Below the pieces are notes generated by a model, which worked only from the letters and a program-made list of their open reading frames with translations, made no database searches and was not told the origin of the DNA. A DNA stretch of 64,000 bases from Saururus chinensis (lineage: Eukaryota; Streptophyta; Magnoliopsida; Piperales; Saururaceae): the NCBI GenBank assembly GCA_035235625.1, contig CP141144.1, positions 33,912,014 through 33,976,013 of the forward strand, given 5' to 3'. This document shows positions 1 to 9,691 of this stretch, piece after piece. Within the stretch, counting starts at the first letter, position 1. Each line of letters opens with the position of its first letter. The position numbers and the translations under genes are program-made.

Positions 1-1480
1 TAGTGCCACTAGAAGTACAAAACACACCCAATACAAGTGTCCTCACCCTGTCCAACTCTCAGCCCAAAGCCAATCCGCCCCAGCATAGTTTAGGAGTCTT
101 CAAGAGTCAGCCCATCTGAGGAAACCAGCCACTCAACTCCCATCCGTCCTAGGAGTGTGACCACCCTGCCTGTGTGAGTCCTGTCCGTACTAGGAACCTA
201 CTGCCCGGTCTCCTACTCCAACTAGGAGTGCAGCCAGCCAGCATAAGCTGAATCCTATCCGCCTTAGGAGTCCTCCCCTAAGTCTAAGCAGCGCCCAGCT
301 TCGCCGCTAGAGTCCCGCCCGCACAAGGACTCCTACCCAGCCTGCTCCGCAAGGCGAGTAGCTCGTCCGGAACATCACCCGTGCTATCCTAGCATCCATC
401 CGTGCCCAAGGGGCTGCCTAGGCTGTCAGCTGCCGAGCAAAACTTGGTTGTCCACTGCCAAGTATGGGGTTGGCTGCCCCCTTTCCACATCCATCAAGTT
501 AAGGGGCTAACAGCAAGACACAAGAAATGCTCAGCCGATTCATTATCGGCTAGCTCAAACACAGAACTTAATCCGTCGAACCCTCAAGTCTCAAACTCAC
601 AACACTATTACTAGTTTCTCATAATTCAAGTTTGAATTAAATATATTATGCGGTACAATTATGCCAAACTGACTCACAGTCTGACTGATCAAACCGAAGC
701 TGAGCCCTATCGATACCCTAGTTCGTTGGGGTAGCAGACTTCACTTACCCATCCAAGTCACAACATGGCTCACCGTACACAGATCCTTACGCAATCATAC
801 AGCCTCTGACATCCATCCTATGGTCAAAACATCTTACATCGCCAGACTGAGCTCCTCAAAGCAGATCCTCGTTATCCCCCTTACTTACACCTCACTGATT
901 ATACTTACTTTTCACTTTATAATTTGTACGTTATGCTTGTACAATTATGCACACTCTTACCGTCTAACAAACACACATAAGGCTTCACGCCTAAGTTCTC
1001 TTACTTACAAAAGCCAACCCCTGACTTTGCTCCACACCAAACCGATCCAATCCACTCCATTCTTCGTCTGTCATACTTAAGGTTGTCATCTTCCATCACA
1101 TGCTTACCCATCCACATCCGACTCCATACCAAAACCTTACCACTTCTTACTGTCCATCGCCCATACCTCTGCCCACACACACAACTCACATACATAACTT
1201 ACTCAAAATTGCTAGCCACCACTAGCACAAACCTATTCCACATCCAGTAAAACATACGTACAAGTCATACATATAAATCATACTTAGCACACGTATTACA
1301 CATGCATCAGCCATACTTACAGCTCATATGCATGCCATATGTATCTAAACATACCATATAATCATGCTTATATGCACATCATGCAATTCCTAGCATGCTA
1401 CTATTCATTCAAGCATGCTATCATGAATTTATGAGTTCAAAGCTCCCCTACCTCCTAATCATGACCTTTGATGGTGACCA
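1..1480. other. Unassigned pyrimidine-rich stretch
   Basis: No gene is supported here. The plus strand is rich in C and T, and the short open frames have no recognisable motif. At about 91-330 a loose motif (tccgNcNtaggagt) recurs five or six times at irregular 32-61 bp spacing, suggesting a decayed tandem repeat. From about 1200 to 1430 the sequence is dominated by catac/catat words. It may belong to the same minus-strand repeat as the GC-rich block that follows, but I could not place an element end in it. Confidence 0.35.
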
Positions 1481-3241
1481 CATGATGGTGGCGGCATCGG
1501 TGGTGGAGGTTGCAGTCAAAGCTATTGCCTAGCAAAGAGAGCTGTTGTCCCGAGGTTTTAAAAAGCGCCGAAAATACACACGGCCAAATGGGGTGTCAAA
1601 ATCAACGCAATAAAATCTGCGATCCACGGCGGCACACTAGAGGCGGCCAGGAGAAAGGTCGTGCCAACGAGTGGCAGGTGCAACCGAAAGGCAGGGTGTA
1701 CTCACTAAGATTCGATCGGCGGTTGAACAATATCTAACCGGTCACAAAATGTCGAAATCGGCCATGGACAGCACCCAACGACATTGATTTTGTGTTTACA
1801 ACGGCCCACATAAGGGAGGAGGGCATGGGGCGACTCTCAAGGATGGAGGAGAGGTGGTGGAGGAATCCGATGTCAACTCCAGATGATGGCAAAACCATCT
1901 AACAGTCGGGCGACGCCAAAGCGGCACCAATATCGTAACCCGCACACGTGGCTACTTGCACACGCGGCCAAAGGGAGGGGGAGAGGGCTAGATGGTGACT
2001 CTCTGAATCATGCGGTCAAACACAACCAATAGAAGGGACGCATGGCTCATGTCAAAAAGAGAGGGGTGGTGCCACACTAGGGCGGCCAGCCATCTCCAAG
2101 CTGAGACCCGCCACACTAAGGTGGTCCAAAGGGTGTTCGGCATCCAACGATACTCGATGGCCCAAAACAGGTGGAAAACCCTAGGGACAAAGTAGCAGGG
2201 TTTACTGGTGGCTCTGGTAGAGTCCATTGTGGCCCTAGCGGCCAGGAGGAGCTATCTCCGGCCAGAGGTGACGGCCAAAGTCAACGGTGACACGCCAGAC
2301 AAATTGCACAGTGAGGAGCAAAGGCTCGGTTTTCTGTGGACGAGCACATCAACCGGTGGGCGATAGATCTCGTTCTAGTGGAAACATATGGGACGAAGGC
2401 TAAACCGGGCTGGGAGGAAACATCCACCATTGTTGCCCGATGGGAGAGAAGCCGAACAAAGGTCTAGTGGGTCATGTCCGGTGTCCGGCGTCCGACTAAT
2501 GGTGCCAGCTAGTGAACTCAGACAAACACTGGCAAAATAGGGGAGATGAGGGACTAGCCGGGGAAAACCAATAAGGGTGGAGTGGCCATGGGGGGGGGGG
2601 GGGGGGGGGGCGGAGCTGGCTGGGTGTGGTCCTACCATCGTCAGCCCAAGGTTGGTTGGCAAGAGGCGAGCCAAAGGCTGGCTCTCGCCGGCGCAGCCCC
2701 AAAATCCGTCATAGACAGAAACAAGGAGAAGATGGGTCTGGCTGAAGGAAACAGGGAGTGCGAAGGCGGAACCGGGCAGGGAGGGGTGGTTCACCACCTT
2801 CGCCGGACCAAGGCGGGGCTGGATGGGGGTCGTGTTGGCCACTGATGGCCGCCGGCGGCCATTGTTTACCCAAAACAGTGCACCAACAAAACAGGGCAGA
2901 GAGGGGGAAAATGGGTGGGGTGGTGGAGCAGAGGCCACTGGCGCCGGGAGAGGTGCCCATCGCCGTCGCCTGACCAAGGTGGAGCTGGACGGAGTTCCGG
3001 TCGGTGGTGGCTCACCACCGGCGGCTACTGTTGAACAAAAATAGTGCGCACAGTGAAAACAAGGCAGAATGGGAAAACCACTAGGGCGGCAGAGCGGAGG
3101 CCTCTGGGGCCGGGAGGGGTGGCCTCCCACTATGGCCGGCCGGCCAGCCCTTGGCGGTCCACGGCGGCGGCTCAAATCAGATCACAGTGAGAGACAGAGA
3201 GGGAACTAACCGGGTGAAAAACAGCTCTCAGGGGGGGCCAG
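1481..3241 (-). mobile_element. GC-rich block of an unclassified repeat, probable LTR interior
   Basis: GC-rich sequence with degenerate internal repeats: a unit of about 170 bp carrying ccgg...gaggggtgg and ccaaggNggagctgga words recurs two to three times between 2740 and 3180. Composition and orientation continue across the retroelement at 3242-7758 into 7759-8315, so I treat the two blocks as one interrupted repeat. The 266-codon minus-strand open frame at 2375-3175 is proline/serine rich with no domain and looks like a by-product of GC content. A run of 21 G lies at 2590-2610. Family not identified. Confidence 0.4.
2590..2610 (+). repeat. G21 homopolymer
   Basis: Twenty-one consecutive G residues directly after an ATG in a GC-rich repeat. 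Runs this long are unstable in cloning and sequencing, so the exact length may be an assembly value. Confidence 0.9.
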
Positions 3242-3603
3242 TGTTGTGCACGTCTAGGGCTCTGTTGTGCACGTTCTAAGGATGCCTCTGAAGCCACATG
3301 CTAGGGTAATTAGGATTTAATTAATATTATGTAATAAGTGTATTTAAGTAATTTTGTTAATGAGGTAATTAGTTATTTATGTTAATTATGCTAATGGGCC
3401 TTAGGTGCTTGTTAGTGAGCCCATTAGTTAGCTTATTTAAATGTAAGGGCTATGCCCTAAGTTGATTAGTGAATGATTAATTGTCTGATCTTCTTCCCTT
3501 TCTTCTGTGCTTCTCCCATTTCCGTCTGATGGCCAGGTCATCCCCTCTCCCCTTTCCCGGTCTCTCTGCGCCACTCCATGCTTGTGGACAAACATCCACC
3601 ACA
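3242..3603 (+). repeat. 5' LTR of the gene-capturing element
   Basis: Starts tgttgtgcacg and ends ccaccaca, just before the primer site. The opening word tgttgtgcac is repeated about 20 bp further in, in both LTRs. Matches 7399-7758 along its whole length. Confidence 0.85.
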
Positions 3604-3620
3604 TTGGTATCGGAGCAGTT
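3604..3620 (+). other. Primer binding site, initiator-Met type
   Basis: ttggtatcggagcagtt directly follows the 5' LTR and resembles the plant tRNA-iMet primer site (tggtatcagagc). The related elements here have ttggtattagagc (minus strand, 40835-40847) and ttagtatcggagc (63100-63112). Confidence 0.75.
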
Positions 3621-3790
3621 GAGATCCCCGACCATTGTTCTTACTCCAGCTTCAGCGGACATCCCGAAGGCCAACCCGGCAACAGTTGACGCCAAACTGT
3701 CAGAGATCCTAGTGGTGGTGTGGGCTCTCACTGTAGACATGGCCAGTTTAAAAGCTCGGCGGGCAACCCTCACGCCTGACAGCGCTTGAA
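3621..3790 (+). other. Residual leader and gag start of the element
   Basis: A short stretch whose translation resembles the beginning of gag at 63.18-63.31 kb: a PKA-like word, LDAKLSE-type residues, then TADMASVKA-type residues. It is the only element-coded protein sequence I can recognise in this copy and ties it to the chromovirus-like family of this window. After about 3790 similarity to gag is lost. Confidence 0.6.
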
Positions 3791-4146
3791 GCACCTGCCC
3801 AGGGCGGTCCGTCACAGTCTCCCGAACGGTCCGTCACAGTCTCCCGAACAGCATCACCTCATCCACCGACCACCTCCTCCACCATCGGCGGATCAGCGTA
3901 AGGGCTGGTTCCCCACGGCCCATGTCCTGTCCGGCGTTCGAGTGGCCGCCGCCTCCATGGTCACCCCGCTCGTTCCCTACCTGCACAACTCCAGACAAAT
4001 CTTCTGGGCCAATCCAGGCGTCTCCCCGCCGTCTGCAAGGAGCCTGCTTTCGGCATCCCACGATCGTTCACTTCGGCCAGATCTCTGTTCGATGCATCAT
4101 AGTACCCAGAAGATCCTCCGCCCGCTCCAGGCCGCTCCACCAACGA

Positions 4147-4380
4147 TGGTGGAGATTGAGACCAACAGCGGCCTGCCGGAGGAGGAGAAGAAGGTCCCCC
4201 TGAACCCGAATCCCAGGCACAAGACAGTCAAGACGAAGGTCCCGGAGGTGGTGATTCGACTGTATCGCCAGGGGAAGGGCCTGATCAAGCACGAGCTCAA
4301 AACTCTCTATGCCTACAATCCCGAGTCCGACAGGGAGGTGACGCTCCGGTTTCAATTGCGGAATGGGCGGTCTCTGCTCA
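4147..4380 (+). pseudogene. Captured host segment of unknown origin
   Basis: In the frame read from about 4147 the translation is lysine- and charge-rich, with the words KTVKTKVPEVVIRLYR and FQLRNGRSLL, and looks like real protein rather than low-complexity filler. I do not recognise the family with confidence. It lies in the sense direction of the retroelement, between the gag start and the U-box segment. A second candidate captured piece, serine/proline rich, follows at about 4425-4700; its status is less certain because its composition alone could give an open frame. Confidence 0.4.
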
Positions 4381-4989
4381 AAAACAGGGGAAAAGTGACC
4401 AGAAACCTGGCCGCCTTCTTCTCCTCCGCCCGTCATCTCTCTCGCCACCCACCGCGCCACTGGCCCAGGCGCTGGTCATTCTCACCGGCCCCCTATTCCC
4501 GGCCGTCGCCACAGCCATTTCCATCCTCTCCGCCGTCCCATTCCACCGTCTCGTTCGCCGTCCATTGTGCTCTGCCTCCAGCGGATCAGTCGGCATCTCC
4601 TCCTACAGAACCGCCGCGATCTTCGGCTCGGGATCTGATCAAGTTTCCTCCAGCGGCAAAGCCTCCAAAGTTGGGCCCTTTCTTACGGGATTTCTCTGAC
4701 CGTCAGGATCTGCTTTCCCTGACTGAAACAACCGTGCGATCTGGTGCGGGTCGGCTTCCGGGAGGTGGTCTGTTGATGCAGGATTTTCTTTCCTTGCACG
4801 GGTTGGACGAGAATTGCTTCCTAGGGATTGCCTTGCTCTTAGGGGAATTTTCTTGCCATATGGTTTTGCTTGATCTGGCTAGAGCGCCCCTAATCTTTGG
4901 TAAAATCTTCAAGATTTGCAAAGATTTTCCTTGCATATGGTTTTCCTTGTGGCTTGCTGAATTTCGGACTCGGCGGCAGTTTATTTGCA

Positions 4990-5720
4990 AAGATTTTCAT
5001 GGGATTGTTAGCCTGGGAATGGCGGCAACGACGGCTCCATTCTGGCATTGTCTAGCCATCTCCCCGGATATCTCGTGCACAATTCAATATGCAATGTGCT
5101 CAAACTATCCATCGGTAGAAGCGTCTTGACCTGGAAGCACGACGGGTATTCTGGCTCTCTGAACTATGCTGTAGAGAAAGCCAAGTTGCTACTGGAGCAT
5201 TGTGCTGAATCTAGCAAGCTCTTTTCGGCAATAAAAGGTAAATCAAGTCTTTCGAGATGCGAGAGAATACGCGACACTCTGGAAGGCCGTCTGTGCCAGA
5301 TTCAGGATATGGTTCCACATCCCTTAGCCTCACAGATCTCTGAAGATCTCTGAAGTTGTCAGCCATCTTAGCACTGCTCGGTTCCCACTGGATTCATCGG
5401 AAGACACGGCTAACAAGATATTACTATTGTTACTCTATCTAGATAACTTGGCCATTGATCCAGTGGAGATTTCGGAATTGGATGCGATTATAGAAGTGGC
5501 TTTGAGCTTGCACCTTACATCTCATAATTCACAGCATGGTGATCAATGCTCGGATTCACGAATAAGGACTACTTGCGACAGTGTGGTCAGTCAAAATCTT
5601 GCCGAGCCCATAAAACTAATGGTACATGCAACTTTTGATGGGAGTGCAAACAGTTTTATGAGTAGAGATTTGCTGCAGCTGTTGTCTTCTTGGAATGCGG
5701 ATGAATTTTGGAAGAGAAAT
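4990..5720 (+). pseudogene. Captured N-terminal region of a plant U-box E3 ubiquitin ligase (PUB45/PUB6-like)
   Basis: The translation carries KAKLLLEHCAESSKLF, SRCERIRDTLE, LCQIQDMVP, then SSEDTANKI and VEISELDAI further on. From knowledge of the family these are hallmarks of the helical region ahead of the U-box in plant PUB proteins of the PUB45/PUB6/PUB7 group. The U-box itself and the ARM repeats are not seen. The segment runs in the sense direction of the retroelement and appears uninterrupted by introns where family members would be expected to have them, suggesting capture from a spliced RNA (inference). As part of a broken element it is not expected to make a working ligase. Confidence 0.6.
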
Positions 5721-5789
5721 TTTGTTGATGACGATCTGGGTTCCTCATCTTTTCTTTTCCCTTACTTCCAAGACATTGCCTAGGGTTGT

Positions 5790-7170
5790 CTTGAAGCTGT
5801 GGAAGAATTATGGCGGGGGACTGTTGCCTATAAAACGAATGGAGTGGTTCAGGTTACACTGCTGGCGGCTTACTTCCAAACGGGCAATGCAAAGGAAGCA
5901 ACGGATTCATACAAGCAGCTGATGGACTGGCCATTCAGGCTAAGTGCTGCGACTTACACTACCCCTTCGGAGGTTCAGTTGCAATATGGGAAGACGACGA
6001 AGTCCAATGCCATGGATGTTGGCTCCCATAATAACCTTATTGGTCAATTGTATGCAGAAGAGGGGTGGGCGGAAGAGGCAGAGGAAATGTTTGATGAAAT
6101 GTCCAGCAAGGTGTTGGGTCATGAAGTGGTGCGTCATGATGCGATGGCTTATGGTTTCATGATTAACAGGTACTTCAGAGACGACAAATCAAGTGATGCA
6201 CTCCGATATTTGGCCAAGATGGTGAATGTGGAGGCCTGCTTGAAGGTAGACATGGGCTTATACAGCAACCTGATTGGGAAATTGGTGGAGAAGGACCTAC
6301 TTGAGGAGGCAGTGGGTGTTCTCGGGCCAATGAAGGATGGGAGGGTGATGCCTGCACACTATGAGAGCAAAGTCGTGGCTCTCTACCAGGCAGGCGAGCG
6401 GGACACGGTTCGGTTCTTGTTGGCGATGATGCCCAGGAGCGATGTGGCATTTAGTCCTGCGCTACATGAAGCTGAGTCCAAACCTGGTGGTGCAGTTACT
6501 AATGGCTCAGTTGAGAACGTGGGAGGCTTGGCCACCCGCACTTCTGATGTGGTTGCATTTCCATCTGAAGAAGGCTGCAAGTGCAGTGATGAGCTTGCAT
6601 CGGTTGCAGCTTCTTCCGTGGAGCACTTCCCAAATTTTGATGATGCTGTCCTGCCTTATTTGACTACTATTCTGCGGAATGCCACTGAAGGAGGGGTCTG
6701 GTTTCACATGGCAGAGAAGCTATTTGGTGTCTCCGGTGAATGCCATGGACGGAGAACAGAGGAGTGTCGCCAGTTGCTTGCACTGCATCGGACTGGAATG
6801 GACATGGAGCAAGCAGGGGCATTGACTACTCTGGCATCTGTTGCAGATCCTTCCCAGGTCCACTCCCAAACGTATTATGAACGGCCAACTGTAGGAGCTT
6901 ATGGTTTTTTTAGTGACGCATACTTCAGCGAAGGGAGCGCAGCTGAATGGTGGAGTTGTTTAGCCAATAGTTTGCTGCAGGAGGCTATGGCATTGCTTGG
7001 ATGAATGTCAGATGACAAAGTGCAATTGGACACAGCATGCGATGCACTTATAATCATGTTTCTATGCAAAGCAGGTAAATTGGATGTTCTACGGCAGTTG
7101 CTGGATTGGACCGATTCTCCATCTTCACTGCTCTCAGCCATGTGTTCAGCCACTTGGCCGAGAGGAATAG
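5790..7170 (+). pseudogene. Captured pentatricopeptide-repeat-like segment
   Basis: An open frame of 401 codons (5799-7004) lies in the sense direction of the retroelement. The part at about 6000-6330 has PPR-like helical pairs: NNLIGQLYAEEGWAEEAEEMF, AYGFMINRYFRDDKSSDALR and SNLIGKLVEKDLLEEAVGVL, spaced about 35-45 residues apart. PPR proteins bind organellar RNA in plants. The second half (about 6440-7000) has no domain I recognise and may belong to the same gene's C-terminus or to another source. PPR-like coding resemblance continues weakly to about 7170. The length of the open frame makes it worth testing for expression, but its place in a mobile element argues for a captured relic. Confidence 0.5.
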
Positions 7171-7398
7171 TACAAGGATGACCCTCTTACCTCCAGTCCA
7201 TCCGGCATCATTTCAGCTCTATGAATTTAGCATGTGTTAGGAGGCTATCTTTTCTGACTTCGGCCGCTTGTACTCCACAGTACTTCGCCACTTTCACAAT
7301 TCCGGACTGGTTCTTCACTGTGGAGCCTTGCTGGGGCCGATGTCTAGAGTTTAGGTCGCCTCGAGGGCGAACTGATGTGCAAGCGAAGTGTGGTGGAA

Positions 7399-7758
7399 TG
7401 TTGTGCACATTCTAGGGCTCTGTTGTGCACGTTCTAAGGATGCCTTTGGAGCCACATGCTAGGGTAATTAGGATTTAATTTGTATTATGTAATAAGGGTA
7501 TTTAAGTAATTTGGTTAATGAGGTAATTAGTTATTTATGTTAATTATGCTAATGGGCCTTAGGTGCTTGTTAGTGAGCCCATTAATTAGCCTATTTAAAT
7601 GTAAGGGCTATGCCCTAAGTTGATTAGTGAATGATTAATTGTCTGAACTTCTTCCCTTTCTTCTGTGCTTCTCCCCTTTTTGTCTGATAGCTAGGCCATC
7701 CCCTCTCCCCTTTCCCGGTCTCCCTGCGCCACTCCATGCTTGTGGACAATCATCCACA
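7399..7758 (+). repeat. 3' LTR of the gene-capturing element
   Basis: Direct copy of 3242-3603, preceded by the purine-rich tail aagtgtggtggaa that resembles the 3' tails of the related minus-strand elements at 28972 and 60526 and so serves as the likely polypurine tract. Confidence 0.85.
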
Positions 7759-8315
7759 ACCGCCGGCGAGCTGGCTGGTGGCCGGGCTTGCCGTCATCGT
7801 CCTGTGGTTGGCCGGATAGAGGCCAGGCGGAGCCCACCGGCCACCGCCGGTGCCGTCACAACACAAATCAGAGAGAGAGAGCAGAGAGATCGGCGGAACA
7901 GGGGAGGAGCACGGGGTGGATGGCGGAGCGGCTATCGGGCCGGGATGGTGACCCCCTGCCGTCGCACGGCTGGGGCGGAGCCGGTTGCGGCGGCCTTGCG
8001 GCCCACCGGTGGCTGGGACAGAGAGAAGCTAGAGAAGGGGGGGAAACACTGTTCCAACATTTTTTTCTGGATCGGGCCGAGCCCGATCTGATCTTCTGCA
8101 TTTTTTTCCTTTTCCAACTTATCTTCTGCAGTTCCGTTTTCTTTCAATTTTTCGCACTGGAACGTGCGTCTAGGCCCATGGCCTACGACTGGACTCACAC
8201 CCGACAATACGGGTCATGACCAAATACGCCGCAGAGTCATATTTTCCCGCTAAAATTGACCAAAAAAATCACAGAAAAAACACATAAAATCATAGAGAAA
8301 ATCGGGGACCTTACA
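7759..8315 (-). mobile_element. Outer flank of the interrupted GC-rich repeat, possible LTR end
   Basis: GC-rich near 7759-8060, then AT-richer. Read on the minus strand it begins tgtaaggtccccgatttt at 8315, an LTR-like TG start, and runs toward the retroelement at 7758. Composition and ccggc-rich words resemble 2400-3240 on the other side. Which retroelement family it belongs to is not known, and the matching second LTR is not in the window. Confidence 0.4.
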
Positions 8316-8906
8316 TATATGTTATTTGATTTATTATAAAATAACTTGAATGTTCAAATCTTTAGTCTTGAATAGCTCCTTAAGCTCATCTTGAACTTTT
8401 AAATCAACCCTAGCAAAGCTAAGGAACAAGATAAATCCATTACAATTTAGTATTAATGATTTTGACAAGGATTTTACTAGTACATGTTATTCCTTTTCAA
8501 CATACTTATGAGAGACCACATTTGATAAAAATCCTTCAGAGCTTTTAAATGGTACCAAGAATACACAAATTTGAGGTCGGACTGTCGGAAGTTCAAGATA
8601 TGACCCTTCAATGTAAATAGTTAAACCTATGTTGTGCTAGCATCCAATTCTTGTAGAACACATAGTAATTATGGAAAAGAACACACCTACACACACACAT
8701 TTTTATATGCAAAGGTTTATAAGAACCTCAGCTCATGAGTGATCACGTGAGCTTAGACCTTTAGGACAGTCGTATCTAAATCTTATGGCCCACCTAAATG
8801 CCCTTGAGTAATGAGGGTCGTCGGATATAAATCGAATGGTCCTAAGACCTTGGGTTCACACGGTCAATCGTGAGCCTAGGCTCTAATAAACATGTCTCCT
8901 AGGCTC
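8316..8906. other. Unassigned AT-rich DNA
   Basis: No gene, repeat boundary or RNA gene recognised. It includes a short acac run near 8689 and ends at the AT microsatellites. Confidence 0.4.
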
Positions 8907-8914
8907 ATATATAT

Positions 8915-8980
<66 letters not shown>

Positions 8981-9112
8981 ATCCTAGGTGCTTCTAGGCC
9001 ACCAAATAATGATTATGCAGCTGGGAGAAAGAATTCTTTTTGCCCCCCAACTACCTTATGGCCATGAGATTAAAATCAGATGGCCAACATGTGTCTGGAG
9101 CATGCTTAAGAG

Positions 9113-9160
<48 letters not shown>

Positions 9161-9312
9161 TAGGTGCTTCTAGGCCACCAAATAATGATTATGCAGCTGG
9201 GAGAAAGAATTCTTTTTGCCCCCCAACTACCTTATGGCCATGAGATTGAAATCAGATGGCCAACATGTGTCTGGAGCATGCTTAAGAGGTATATATATAT
9301 ATATATATATAT
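8907..9312. repeat. AT microsatellites flanking a 131-bp tandem duplication
   Basis: Three (AT)n tracts (about 8907-8978, 9114-9158, 9290-9312) alternate with two copies of one 131-bp unit starting cctaggtgcttctagg at 8983 and 9159 (period 176 bp). I count one mismatch between the copies, so the duplication is recent. The open frames across it, with long IYIYIY translations, are microsatellite by-products. Confidence 0.9.
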
Positions 9313-9691
9313 TTCAATATAGATAATATAGAAATAAATGTAAAACTTAATGGATAATATAGGAATAAGTGTAGAACTTTGTGAGTAATACGGCCTAAAA
9401 TTGATAATTCTATCCTACTCGAAATCTGTGTAGGTGCTGTTTATACTATTGGCAAGAATGCACGCATTTTGCATGTGTTAATATAGATTAATTAAGATAA
9501 AATAGAGATAAAATATATATATCTACCAAAATTATATCTTACACACTGAAATTGCACACATCTATGATTGGACTGAGAAGCCTCATTCAAGCAAGGCATA
9601 ATCTGTGAGTAGCTAATGTACAAATTATAGCTTTTCATTTTTGCTTCTGACTTGGAATATATATCAGTAAAGCAAATCCATGAACTCATTT

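Larger units (their letters stand above)
3242..7758 (+). mobile_element. Non-autonomous LTR retroelement carrying captured host gene segments
   Basis: Two direct LTRs of about 360 bp (3242-3603 and 7399-7758) start with tgttgtgcac and end in ca. A primer site like initiator-Met tRNA (ttggtatcggagc) follows the first LTR. The interior begins with a short stretch matching the gag start of the family member at 62.77 kb (shared words SADIPKA/SVDSPKA, LDAKLSEL) and ends with a purine-rich tail (gtgtggtggaa) like that before the LTRs at 28.97 and 60.5 kb. Between about 3790 and 7345 I see no protease, RT, RNase H or integrase; host-like segments fill the space instead. By eye the LTRs differ at about 18-20 sites of 360 (roughly 5%), a moderately young insertion. 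No clear target-site duplication was found. It is a fossil that could move only with proteins from a relative. Confidence 0.8.

Noticed and set aside
820-1195. Open frames on both strands at the window start
   Set aside because: Short, overlapping, no motif and no start context worth noting.
2375-3175. 266-codon minus-strand open frame
   Set aside because: Proline/serine-rich translation without any domain, in a GC-rich repeat with overlapping frames on both strands; composition alone explains it.
3237-7763. Target-site duplication for the gene-capturing element
   Set aside because: Flanking bases gccag and accgc do not match, so no duplication is claimed.
8988-9243. Open frames with long IYIYIY translations
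   Set aside because: They are read through AT microsatellites.
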